Below are positions 8,187 to 15,771 of a DNA stretch of 28,642 nt, piece by piece. The position numbers and the translations under genes are program-made. The stretch covers positions 1-28,642 of the forward strand of contig CALKIP010000196.1 of NCBI GenBank assembly GCA_937995995.1, in the 5' to 3' direction. Numbering within the stretch: position 1 is the first letter of the stretch; each line of letters begins with the position of its first letter. The notes beneath the pieces are model-generated. The model saw only the letters and a program-made list of their open reading frames with translations, did no database searches and was not told where the DNA came from. This stretch comes from an uncultured bacterium (GTDB lineage: Bacteria > Gemmatimonadota > Gemmatimonadetes > Longimicrobiales > RSA9).

Positions 8187-8954
8187 CTACCTCCACTCCT
8201 CCTCCGCCACCTGCGAGCGGCTCAGCTTGATGTGCCGCTTCTTCGCCCCGACCAGCTTCGGGTTCTCGAAGAACTTGATCAGCAACACGCCTGCGACGAA
8301 TCCACCCACGTGTGCCCAGAACGCGACGCCGCCGCCCGTGGACGGCATCGCGGCACCATAGAGGAACTGGAGCAGGAACCACTGTCCGAGCACCAGCCAC
8401 GCGGGGACCGGCAGGATGCGGATGAAGATCAGGATGATGAAGAGCGTCTGGACCCTGACCCGTGGATACAGGACCAGGTACGCGCCCATCACCCCACTCA
8501 CCGCCCCGGAAGCGCCGATCGTCGGCACCGGCGACGCTGCCGCGGTCCAGAGGTGCGCCAACGCGGCCGCCGTCCCCGTGACGAGGTAGAAGACCAGGTA
8601 GCGCAGGTGGCCCATGGAGTCTTCGATGTTGTTCCCGAAGACCCACAGGAACCACATGTTGCCGATCAGGTGCAGCCAACTGCCGTGGAGGAACGTGCTC
8701 GTGAGTATCGTGCTCCAGCGCAGTCCGCCGAATCGGCACGGCACGCCCGGCGCGATCTCGACACCCATGTACCCTTCGGTCTGCCCGGTAAGCTCGGCCG
8801 GGATCATCCCGTAGCGGCAGACGGAGGCGTAAAGCGCGTTGTCGTCGAAACCGGCCCCCTGGATGTAGACCCACACGATCACGTTGAGAGCGATCAACGC
8901 GAGGGTGAAGTAGGGGGTCAGTTCCGTCGGGTTCTCGTCGCGAAGCGGGAACAA
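8187..8954 (-). CDS. rhomboid-family intramembrane serine protease
   Basis: Polytopic membrane protease that cuts transmembrane substrates within the bilayer. The 255-residue product has the catalytic serine in GASG (S149) and the catalytic histidine in the WAHVGGFVAG stretch (H215). The HLIGNMWFLWVFG motif contains the oxyanion asparagine (N99). Six or so hydrophobic helices are visible, with a soluble loop at 33-78 and a short charged C-terminal tail. The start is TTG at 8952-8954, chosen because GAGGAGAG ends three to four bases before it and no ATG lies nearby. It is monocistronic, divergent from the M49 gene, and separated from nupC by 185 bases with no visible element. The substrate is unknown. 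Confidence 0.93.
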   Translation of the reverse strand: MFPLRDENPTELTPYFTLALIALNVIVWVYIQGAGFDDNALYASVCRYGMIPAELTGQTEGYMGVEIAPGVPCRFGGLRWSTILTSTFLHGSWLHLIGNMWFLWVFGNNIEDSMGHLRYLVFYLVTGTAAALAHLWTAAASPVPTIGASGAVSGVMGAYLVLYPRVRVQTLFIILIFIRILPVPAWLVLGQWFLLQFLYGAAMPSTGGGVAFWAHVGGFVAGVLLIKFFENPKLVGAKKRHIKLSRSQVAEEEWR

Positions 8955-9080
8955 TCGCTCTCCTCACAGGCGCAGGCCGGCCAGAATAGCGCGTCCGGGC
9001 GGCGGGTCGCAACCCTGGCGGAATGGCGCAATGTCCGCGCCCCCGGCCGCACGGCCCATGGAACGTCTGGCGTGGCAACG

Positions 9081-9095
9081 GCATACCTCGTATGC
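9081..9095. promoter_or_regulatory. inverted repeat upstream of the M49 gene, possible operator
   Basis: GCATAC (9081-9086) and GTATGC (9090-9095) form a perfect 6-bp inverted repeat around CTC, 42 bases before the GTG start. It could be a dimeric repressor site or part of a promoter, since TATGCT at 9091-9096 resembles a -10 box. No regulator can be assigned. Confidence 0.3.
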
Positions 9096-9137
9096 TACGG
9101 CGAATATCGGGGACTCAACGTGCGAGGAGGACGAAAC

Positions 9138-10844
9138 GTGAAGCGCATCCCAGCAACGGCCGCGCTGCTCGCCGCGACGCTCGTCGCCGGCTGTGGCGCC
9201 GGTGGACCCGCCGACGGTGAAGACATTGGCTCCATGCTCGCGGAAGGCGTCACGGCGGAAGACCTGGAGGCGCGGGTCGCACAGTTCGCACCCGCCACGA
9301 TCGACTTCGACGACTCCGTGCTCGAGCCGTGGGAGAAGCAGGTGCTCGCGAAGCTCGTCGAGGCCTCGGACATCATGCACGAGCTCTTCACGCTCCAGGT
9401 CTCGCCCGAAAACCCGAAACTGCGCGAACGGCTCGCCGCCCGCAGCGGCCCCGGCCGGGATGCGGCGCTCGCCTACTTCGACATCATGGTCGGCCCGTGG
9501 GACCGGCTCGACCACGACGCGCCGTTCCTCGACGTCGGCGCGAAGCCCGAAGGCGCCGGCTACTATCCGGCCGACCTGACTCGTGAGCAGCTCGAGCGGT
9601 GGCTCCAGTCGCACCCCGAGGACCGTGAGCGCTTCACGGATTACTTCACCGTGATCCGCCGCAGCAAGGGCAACCTGGTCGCCATCCCCTACTCGGCGGA
9701 GTTCCGCGACCAGCTCCAGCGCGCGGCGGCGCTGCTGCGCGAGGCGGCGGCGCTCTCGCGTAACGAGTCGCTTTCCCGCTACCTCGAAGCCCGTGCCGCT
9801 GCCTTCCTCTCCGACGACTACTTCGAGAGCGACATGGCGTGGATGGACCTCGACAGCCGCATCGAGCCCACCATCGGTCCCTACGAGGTCTACGAGGACC
9901 GCCTCATGGGCTTCAAGGCCGCCTTCGAGAGCTTCGTCACCGTCGCCGATGCCGAGGCGAGCGAGGAGCTGGCCCGGCTCAAGGACCTGATGCCCGACCT
10001 CGAGCGCGCACTCCCGGTCGACGACCGCCACAAGAACCTGGACCGCGGCTTCGAGAGCCCGATCCGCGTCGTCGACGTCGCCTACACCGCGGGCGACACC
10101 CGCGCCGGCGTACAGACGATCGCCTTCAACCTGCCGAACGACGAGCGCGTCCGCGAGGCGAAGGGCTCGAAGAAGGTCATGCTGCGCAACGTCATGCGCG
10201 CCAAGTTCGAGCAGATCCTGACCCCGATCGCCGGCACCGTCCTGGCCCCCGAGGTCCGGGACGTGCTCGCCTTCCAGCCGTGGTTCGTCAACGTGCTCAT
10301 GCACGAGCTGGCCCACGGCCTCGGCCCGGGCAACATCGTACTCGCCTCTGGCGAGAGGACCACGGTCAACCGCGCCCTGCGCGAGCACTACTCGGCCCTC
10401 GAGGAGGCGAAGGCGGACGTCGTCGGGCTGCACAGCCTCGGCGTAATGGCCGAGCGCGGCCTCTACGACGCCGACTTCGTGCGCCGCGCCTACCTGGGCC
10501 ACTTCGCCGACCTCTTCCGCGCCGTCCGCTTCGGCGCCAACGAGGCACACGGCAAGTCGGCGCTGGTGCAGTTCAACTATTTCGTGGAGCGGGGCGCGAT
10601 CTCTCTCGACGAGACGAGTGGTGGCTTCACGGCCGACTACGACCGGCTCGTCGCCGCCAACCGCGAGCTGGCCCGTGAGATCCTGACGATTCAGGCCGAG
10701 GGCTCCTACGACCGGGCCGCGTCACTTCTCGAGCGCTACGGCACCGTCGCGCCCGAGATGCAGGCGGCGATCGATCGCTTGGACGGCGTACCGGTCGACA
10801 TCCGGCCCGAGTACGCGGTGCTGGAGAATTTGCAGAGCTGGTAA
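9138..10844 (+). CDS. M49-like (dipeptidyl-peptidase III type) zinc peptidase, lipoprotein
   Basis: Probable periplasmic, lipid-anchored metallopeptidase. The GTG start at 9138 is preceded by GAGGAGG at seven to eight bases; the frame is open far upstream, but that portion reads like non-coding sequence. The 568-residue product begins with a signal and lipobox VAGC (C19). The zinc site is HELAHGLGPG (HELAH at 389-393), with EEAKAD at 422-427 providing the further ligand. Together these are the M49 signature pattern. Classical eukaryotic DPP III has a one-residue-longer HExxxH; this is the HExxH form seen in many bacterial relatives and in the M49-like part of plant nudix proteins. Such bacterial proteins are often labelled only Zn-dependent hydrolase. 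Substrate and exact activity are inferred, not shown. Confidence 0.85.
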   Translation: MKRIPATAALLAATLVAGCGAGGPADGEDIGSMLAEGVTAEDLEARVAQFAPATIDFDDSVLEPWEKQVLAKLVEASDIMHELFTLQVSPENPKLRERLAARSGPGRDAALAYFDIMVGPWDRLDHDAPFLDVGAKPEGAGYYPADLTREQLERWLQSHPEDRERFTDYFTVIRRSKGNLVAIPYSAEFRDQLQRAAALLREAAALSRNESLSRYLEARAAAFLSDDYFESDMAWMDLDSRIEPTIGPYEVYEDRLMGFKAAFESFVTVADAEASEELARLKDLMPDLERALPVDDRHKNLDRGFESPIRVVDVAYTAGDTRAGVQTIAFNLPNDERVREAKGSKKVMLRNVMRAKFEQILTPIAGTVLAPEVRDVLAFQPWFVNVLMHELAHGLGPGNIVLASGERTTVNRALREHYSALEEAKADVVGLHSLGVMAERGLYDADFVRRAYLGHFADLFRAVRFGANEAHGKSALVQFNYFVERGAISLDETSGGFTADYDRLVAANRELAREILTIQAEGSYDRAASLLERYGTVAPEMQAAIDRLDGVPVDIRPEYAVLENLQSW

Positions 10845-10965
10845 GCGGCCAGGATCGCGAAGTCAGAGCCGGGGCGGTAGCGCAGCCACGACACGACGGG
10901 CGGGTGCACCCCGATGCCGACGAAGTCCAGATCGCTGGCCGACACGAGCCGCCGCCCCGTGGCTG

Positions 10966-10995
10966 TGCGGGATCGCGTCTAGACGCGATCCCGCA
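10966..10995. terminator. 30-base perfect palindrome overlapping a stop codon, probable bidirectional terminator
   Basis: The 15-base arm TGCGGGATCGCGTCT is followed at once by its exact reverse complement, centred between 10980 and 10981. As RNA it gives a stem of about 13 bp with a tiny loop on either strand. It lies between the convergent M49 gene (ends 10844) and the small lipoprotein gene, whose TAG stop (10979-10981) sits in the centre. A short T-rich stretch (TCCTTT) follows on the plus strand. A terminator serving both genes is the simplest reading; a dimeric protein site is possible. Confidence 0.6.
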
Positions 10996-11396
10996 TCCTT
11001 TCGATGCGGAAGCGTACGAGATACTCCACATCGAACTCGTCACGCACCACTGCCCTGACACTGTCGCCTCGAAAGACGGAGGCTGGCCTCTGGCTGAACC
11101 CCTCGGGTGCGCGGACCTGGCCGAGACAGCGGCCGTCGCCGACTACGCTCTCGGCCCGTAGGGTCGGAGACTCGTACGGGTAGTCGGGGGCGAAGAGCGT
11201 GTCCGTCGCAGTGCCATCGATCGCGAATCTCACCATTGCGATTCTGCGCTCATCGAACGGCTGATCCACGTCGATGGCGGCCCGGTTCAGGACGTGACCG
11301 CCCGCCACGCCGCATCCGCCACCGCCCGATCGCCCGCGCCCCACGCGGCGGCACCGCAACCGACGATCAGGACGAGCCCCCGCCGATTCGTCGCAT
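10979..11396 (-). pseudogene. small lipoprotein gene of unknown function, disrupted by two frame shifts
   Basis: On the minus strand an ATG at 11394-11396 with a GGAGGG site four bases upstream opens MRRIGG and then hits a stop. One frame over, from the run of five G at 11377-11381, the sequence reads as a hydrophobic signal with a cysteine (GLVLIVGCGAAAW) and then DRAVADAAWRA until TGA at 11287-11289. In the third frame a convincing soluble domain follows, from about 11300 to the TAG at 10979, including FAIDGTATDTLF and DEFDVEYLVRFRIERM. Each switch needs one missing base. Either this is a decaying gene or the sequence has two indel errors; one lies in a homopolymer, where errors are common. 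The restored product would be about 138 residues. I do not recognise the domain. Confidence 0.5.
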
Positions 11397-11454
11397 ACCA
11401 CCCTCCGATACCTGCGGGCGATGGACCAGCCTCGGAAACTGCCTTCCCTACCTC

Positions 11455-11490
11455 GCCCTCGCCCTAGCCCTCGCCCTAGCCCTAGCCCCA
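11455..11490. repeat. six-copy hexamer array (GCCCTA/GCCCTC), G-quadruplex type on the minus strand
   Basis: Units GCCCTC, GCCCTA, GCCCTC, GCCCTA, GCCCTA, GCCCCA follow without gaps. On the minus strand this gives six GGG runs with three-base CTA or CGA loops, the standard G-quadruplex pattern. It lies in the 120-base gap between the EF-G paralogue (upstream) and the disrupted lipoprotein gene (downstream), both on the minus strand. Their transcript would therefore carry the G-rich form. Confidence 0.8.
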
Positions 11491-11496
11491 AGCCCT

Positions 11497-11513
11497 GCGC
11501 CGCCAAGCGGCGC
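11497..11513 (-). terminator. 7-bp GC hairpin directly after the EF-G paralogue
   Basis: GCGCCGC (11497-11503) and GCGGCGC (11507-11513) pair perfectly around three bases, only four bases beyond the stop codon. No T tract follows on the minus strand. It may act together with the adjacent G-rich array to stop or protect the transcript. Confidence 0.4.
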
Positions 11514-11516
11514 CGC

Positions 11517-13622
11517 CTAGGCGTGTACCTCCTCCCGCTCCGCCTTCACCGCCTCGATCACCTTCAGCGCCACATGCTGCGGAACCTCCTCATAGCCGTG
11601 GAAGCTCCGCGTGTGCGCGGCACGACCGTGGGAGATGGAGCGCAGCGCGGTCGCGTACCTGTAGAGCTCGGCCTGGGGCACGAGTGCATGGATCCGCGTC
11701 TTCCTGCCGTCGGGATCCATGCCGAGGATCTTGCCCCTGCGCTGGTTGAGGTCGCCGATGATGTCGCCCATGTACTCTTCGGGTGTGACGACCTCGACGG
11801 CCATGACCGGCTCGAGGAGGGTCGGGCTCGCCTGTGCCGCCACCTTCTGGAACGCCATCGATCCGGCTATCTGGAAGGCGATGTCGCTCGAGTCGACGGT
11901 GTGAAAGGAGCCGTCGTAGCATTCACACTCGAAGTCTACGACGGGGTAGCCGGCGAGAACCCCACGCCGGGCGGCATCCTGAACCCCCTTGTCGACGGAG
12001 GGGATGAACTTGCCTGGGATCGCGCCGCCGACGATCGAGTCGACGAATCGGTAGCCCTCGCCTCGGGCGCGCGGCTTGAGGCGGATCCAGCAGTCGCCGT
12101 ACTGTCCGCGGCCGCCACTCTGCTTCTTGTACTTGCCCTGCCCCTCCGCACCGGCACGTATCGTCTCGCGGTACGGGATCCGCGGCTCCTCGGTCTCCAC
12201 GGCGACGCCGAACTTGCGCTTGAGACGCTCCATCTGGACCTCCAGGTGCAACTCGCCCAGTCCGCGCACGATCGTCTGCTTGAGCTCGGGATCGTACGCG
12301 CTGTGGAAGGTGGGGTCCTCGTCGTGCAGCTTCTGGAGCCCGTTGCCGATCTTGTCCTCGTCGTTCCGGCTCGCCGCCCGGACCGCGATCGAGATGTCCG
12401 GCAGCGGAAAGTGGATCGGTTGGAGGAGGAGGGGCCGGTCGGGCGTGCAGAGCGTGTCGTTCGTATGCGTGTTCCTGAGTTTCGCCACGACGGCGATGTC
12501 GCCCGCGTGGAGCCGACGAACCTCGATGCGTTCCCTCCCCTGTGCGACTGAAAGGTGTGCCAGCTTCTCCGCCATCTCGCGGCCGGCATTCAGCACCTCC
12601 TGCCCGTTCGAGATCGAACCGCTGAAGATGCGGAAGTACGACAGCTCGCCGACGTGCGGCTCGGTCGTCGTCTTGAAGACGAGTGCGGCGAAGGGCCCGT
12701 CATCATCTGCGCGCACTTCGACGATCTGATCGAGGCCCGGCCGCTGCGCCAGCTCCGGGGCCGCCTCCGCCGGGTTCGGCATCAGTTCGACCAGTTTGTT
12801 CAGGAGGGCGCGCACCCCCCAGGTCCGCTCGGCCGCACCACAGAAGAGGGGGACGAGTTCGCCGCGGATCATCGCTGCCTTCATGGCTTCGATCGCCCGC
12901 TCGCGCCGGATCTCCGCGCCCTCCAGATACTGCTCGAGCAGGTCGTCGTCCGTCGCGGCGATCGTCTCGAAGAGCTCGGTCCGCCAGTTCTCGAACTCAT
13001 CCCCCATCTCGGCCGGGATGTCCGCCTCCTCATACTCGCCACTCGTCGTACCCGGCTTGTAGAGGTGCGCACGGCCGCTGAAGAGATTGATGATGCCGCG
13101 GAAGTCGTCACCGGCACCGATCGGGATCTCGACAGGGATCACCTTCTCCGTGAGCAGCTCTCTGATCTCGCGATAGACCTTGTCGAAGTCTGCGTGCTCC
13201 TTGTCCATCATGGATACGAAAAAAAGTCTGGGAATCCCGCGGCTCGTGCAGTATTCCCAGACTTTCTCCGTCCCCACCTCCACTCCGTGGGCGGCGCCGA
13301 GTACGACCACGGCGCCGTCCGCGACCCTCGTGGCGGCTAACGCCTCCCCTGTGAAATCCAGGTAGCCGGGGGTGTCGATGAGATTGATCTTGCACCCCAT
13401 CCATTCCGCGAACGCCGGGGTGGCCTGCATCGACAGGCCATGCTCGACCTCCTCGGCCGTGGTCATGGTGAGTGCCGTCCCGCCCTTCGCGCTGCCGAGT
13501 CTACGCGACGAGCCGGCCGTGAAGGCGAGCGCGTCGATGAGGCTGGTCTTCCCCGAGCCGCCATGACCCAGGACTACGACATTCCGGATGTGCTCCGTGT
13601 GGTATTCCTTGGCGGATGACAT
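11517..13622 (-). CDS. fusA2: elongation factor G paralogue (EF-G2-type translational GTPase)
   Basis: Ribosome-associated GTPase of the EF-G family. The 701-residue product has the P-loop GHGGSGKT (19-26), DTPG (83-86), domain II, and a domain IV with the GGRGQYGD stretch. A C-terminal domain V ends with HGYEEVP and an acidic helix. Departures from canonical EF-G are clear. The switch I RGIT is replaced by HGLS (61-64), and the NKxD guanine-recognition motif reads SMMD (137-140). These mark it as a paralogue rather than the housekeeping FusA, which should be elsewhere with rpsL/rpsG/tuf. The ATG at 13620-13622 has GAGGAGG six bases upstream; an upstream Met adds 25 unlikely residues. It appears monocistronic with its own promoter. 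Related EF-G2 proteins vary in translocation and GTPase activity, so the function is uncertain. Confidence 0.9.
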   Translation of the reverse strand: MSSAKEYHTEHIRNVVVLGHGGSGKTSLIDALAFTAGSSRRLGSAKGGTALTMTTAEEVEHGLSMQATPAFAEWMGCKINLIDTPGYLDFTGEALAATRVADGAVVVLGAAHGVEVGTEKVWEYCTSRGIPRLFFVSMMDKEHADFDKVYREIRELLTEKVIPVEIPIGAGDDFRGIINLFSGRAHLYKPGTTSGEYEEADIPAEMGDEFENWRTELFETIAATDDDLLEQYLEGAEIRRERAIEAMKAAMIRGELVPLFCGAAERTWGVRALLNKLVELMPNPAEAAPELAQRPGLDQIVEVRADDDGPFAALVFKTTTEPHVGELSYFRIFSGSISNGQEVLNAGREMAEKLAHLSVAQGRERIEVRRLHAGDIAVVAKLRNTHTNDTLCTPDRPLLLQPIHFPLPDISIAVRAASRNDEDKIGNGLQKLHDEDPTFHSAYDPELKQTIVRGLGELHLEVQMERLKRKFGVAVETEEPRIPYRETIRAGAEGQGKYKKQSGGRGQYGDCWIRLKPRARGEGYRFVDSIVGGAIPGKFIPSVDKGVQDAARRGVLAGYPVVDFECECYDGSFHTVDSSDIAFQIAGSMAFQKVAAQASPTLLEPVMAVEVVTPEEYMGDIIGDLNQRRGKILGMDPDGRKTRIHALVPQAELYRYATALRSISHGRAAHTRSFHGYEEVPQHVALKVIEAVKAEREEVHA

Positions 13623-13667
13623 GAGGTGCCTCCTCAGGACGGTGAGAGGGGACGCGTGGGGATGGGG

Positions 13668-13697
13668 AACGTAGAGACCGCGCGGACAGATTGTCAA
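13668..13697 (-). promoter_or_regulatory. sigma-70 type promoter for the EF-G paralogue
   Basis: On the minus strand a perfect -35 hexamer TTGACA (13692-13697) is followed after 18 bases by TACGTT (13668-13673). The -10 is a weak match, three of six bases. It lies in the 103-base gap after the rhomboid stop and about 45 bases before the ATG. Confidence 0.5.
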
Positions 13698-13725
13698 GGA
13701 AATGAAGGGGTCAGGGCGGCAGGCC

Positions 13726-14544
13726 CTAGTTCCTCCTGTAGCGGCGGCTGACCTCGTCGAGGATGCGGCGCTCCTCGGCGGTCAGGCTGGCCAGCCCCGA
13801 CTGGCTGATCTTGTCGAGGACGCGGTCGACCTCGTCGAGGAGCCGCTCCTCGTCCTTGCGGCGGATGGGCTTCTGTGCAGGGCCGACCGGCCCGCCGCCG
13901 GGGATCACGGTAAGGCGCTTGCGCGACTTCGGCATGGCCTTCTTCAAGCCCGAGAGACGGAACGAAGCCGCATCGCCGAACTTCAGGTAGAGGAAGCCGG
14001 CGACGAAGCCGCCCAGGTGGGCCAGATGCGCCACGCCGTCGCGCGCGCCGTTGATCGAGCTGAAGAGCGACATCACGGCCAGGATCCCCACGAGCCACTT
14101 GGCCGGGATCGGGAAGATGCCCCAGAAGTAGATCGGCGCGTTCGGCCAGTTCATCGCGAAGGCCAGCATGATGCCGAAGACGGCGGCCGATGCGCCCACC
14201 ACCGCGCCGTACATGCCGAAGAAGAACGACAGCACGGCGCCGCCGAGGCCGGCGATCAGATAGTACTTCAGGAACTCCCTCGAACCCCAGCGCGCCTCCA
14301 GCGGCGGCCCGAAGAAGAACAGGCCGAGCATGTTGAAGAGGAGGTGCAGGAAGCCGGCGTGGACGAACATGTACGTGATGGGCGTCCACGGACGCACCAG
14401 CACGCGCGCTGGCGCGAATGCCAGCCACTCGAAGAGAGCGGGCACCAGCAAGACCAGCAGGAAGACCGCCCCGTTGGCGATCAACAGCCGCTTCACCCAG
14501 GGCGTGAGCCCGAAGCCGAACGAGATGGAATCACGGTACGCCAT
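13726..14544 (-). CDS. rhomboid-family intramembrane protease with C-terminal helical domain
   Basis: Second rhomboid in this window. The 272-residue product has catalytic S119 in GASA, H176 in the AHLGGFVAG stretch, and N71 in the HLLFNMLGLFFFG motif. Unlike the other copy, the residue after the serine is Ala rather than Gly; this variant is common in bacterial rhomboids. After the membrane domain comes a basic linker (about 195-228) and a charged helical tail (229-270, LLDEVDRVLDKISQSG then SLTAEERRILDEVS). The tail resembles the DUF6576-type tail found on many rhomboids. The ATG lies seven bases after the ddl stop, so the two are cotranscribed. An in-frame upstream start would extend into ddl and gives a poor N-terminus. 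Confidence 0.92.
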   Translation of the reverse strand: MAYRDSISFGFGLTPWVKRLLIANGAVFLLVLLVPALFEWLAFAPARVLVRPWTPITYMFVHAGFLHLLFNMLGLFFFGPPLEARWGSREFLKYYLIAGLGGAVLSFFFGMYGAVVGASAAVFGIMLAFAMNWPNAPIYFWGIFPIPAKWLVGILAVMSLFSSINGARDGVAHLAHLGGFVAGFLYLKFGDAASFRLSGLKKAMPKSRKRLTVIPGGGPVGPAQKPIRRKDEERLLDEVDRVLDKISQSGLASLTAEERRILDEVSRRYRRN

Positions 14545-14551
14545 GCCCTTA

Positions 14552-15571
14552 CTACCCCCGGCGTCGCTGAGTGTTTTCCTCCAGCGCGATCTGGCAGATC
14601 CGATCACAGACTTCGGGGAAGCTCATGCCCGCCGCGCGGGCGCTGCGCGGAAACAGGCTGTTGGCCGTCATGCCCGGTAGCGTATTCGCCTCCAGGCACC
14701 AGAAGCCGCCGGTCTCGTCCATTCGGAAATCGATGCGGCTGTAGTTTCGCAGCTTCAGGGCCATGTGTGCGCGCAGCGCCAGCTCTTGCACCGCGAGCGC
14801 CTGCTCTTCGGAGATTTTGGCCGGGAAGATCTCGTCGGCCATCCCCGGCTGGTACTTGCACTCGTAGTCGAAGACCTCGTGCTTCGGCACGATCTCGCCC
14901 ACGGGCAGCGGCTCGCTGCCCAGGATCGGCACGGTCAGCTCACGACCGGCGATGAAGCGCTCGAGCATGACCTCGTCGTCGTAGCGGTAGGCCAGTTCGA
15001 TCGCATCCTCCAGGTCCTCGCCGCGGCGGACTACCGTCAATCCCACACTCGAGCCCTGCTTGCTCGGTTTGACCACGACCGGGTAGCCGACGTGCTCGGC
15101 CACTTCTTCGGGCGTGGCGGGCGCCATGAGCCACGCCGGCGTCTGGACCCCGGCATCGCGAAGCAGGCGCTTCGCGATGTCCTTGTCCATCGCCATCCCG
15201 CTGGCCAGTGGGCCACTCCCCGTGTAGGGCAGCCCGATCAGCTCCAGCAGCGTCTGGAGCGCTCCGCCCTCGCCGTCCCCACCGTGCAACGCCAGGAAGA
15301 CCAGGTCAATGCCCTTGAGCTCGGGCGCACGCGTCAGCGACGTCGGGTCGCCCGTCCGCAGCATGTCTTGCGCCCCCTGCTCCGGCGGCACCGGCTTGAC
15401 CCCGGACGAAAGCAGCTCGCGCTCCTCCGTGGGACCGAGTACGCCGGTCGCCGTATCCACCGCCACCACCTCGTGGCCGGCCTCGCGAAGCGCCTGCACC
15501 ACCTGTGCACCGCTCGCGATGCTGACATCGCGCTCGCTGCTGCTGCCTCCAAAGAGAACCGCGATCTTCAT
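14552..15571 (-). CDS. ddl: D-alanine--D-alanine ligase
   Basis: Cytoplasmic ATP-grasp enzyme that joins two D-alanines for peptidoglycan precursor synthesis. The 339-residue product starts with the typical MKIAVLFGGSSSERDVSIASG (the run contains the conserved Glu and Ser). It then shows LALHGGDGEGG, YTGSGPLASGMAMDKD, VVKPSKQGSSVG and IDFRMDETGG. It ends with the metal and substrate loop LEANTLPGMT. All catalytic elements are present. It is followed after seven bases by the rhomboid gene on the same strand. The 200 bases upstream (15572-15771) contain two short GC inverted repeats (15605-15619 and 15642-15651) but no convincing promoter. It is not linked to a mur or fts cluster here. Confidence 0.96.
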   Translation of the reverse strand: MKIAVLFGGSSSERDVSIASGAQVVQALREAGHEVVAVDTATGVLGPTEERELLSSGVKPVPPEQGAQDMLRTGDPTSLTRAPELKGIDLVFLALHGGDGEGGALQTLLELIGLPYTGSGPLASGMAMDKDIAKRLLRDAGVQTPAWLMAPATPEEVAEHVGYPVVVKPSKQGSSVGLTVVRRGEDLEDAIELAYRYDDEVMLERFIAGRELTVPILGSEPLPVGEIVPKHEVFDYECKYQPGMADEIFPAKISEEQALAVQELALRAHMALKLRNYSRIDFRMDETGGFWCLEANTLPGMTANSLFPRSARAAGMSFPEVCDRICQIALEENTQRRRG

Positions 15572-15771
15572 CCGGGAATGACCTGATCCTGTCGTATGCG
15601 TGAGCCCGCCACCGGCGGGTGCCTTCTCTGGAATCTACCCTGCCCGCGGGCCGCGCAGTTCCCGGTATGCAACATCTCCGCCAGTTGAAGGGCACGAGAA
15701 AAGGTGGAGACGGCGATGTCCGGGCGAGCCGCGCCGTACGGAACACCCCATCGCCCACCCCGTCCCCTGGG

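Noticed and set aside
7986..9137. Long upstream extension of the M49 frame
   Set aside because: It runs antisense through the rhomboid gene. The GTG at 9138 has a strong ribosome site and begins a proper lipoprotein signal.
11421..12551. 376-codon plus-strand frame opposite the EF-G paralogue
   Set aside because: Mirror of a gene with clear GTPase motifs; no family resemblance and no ribosome site.
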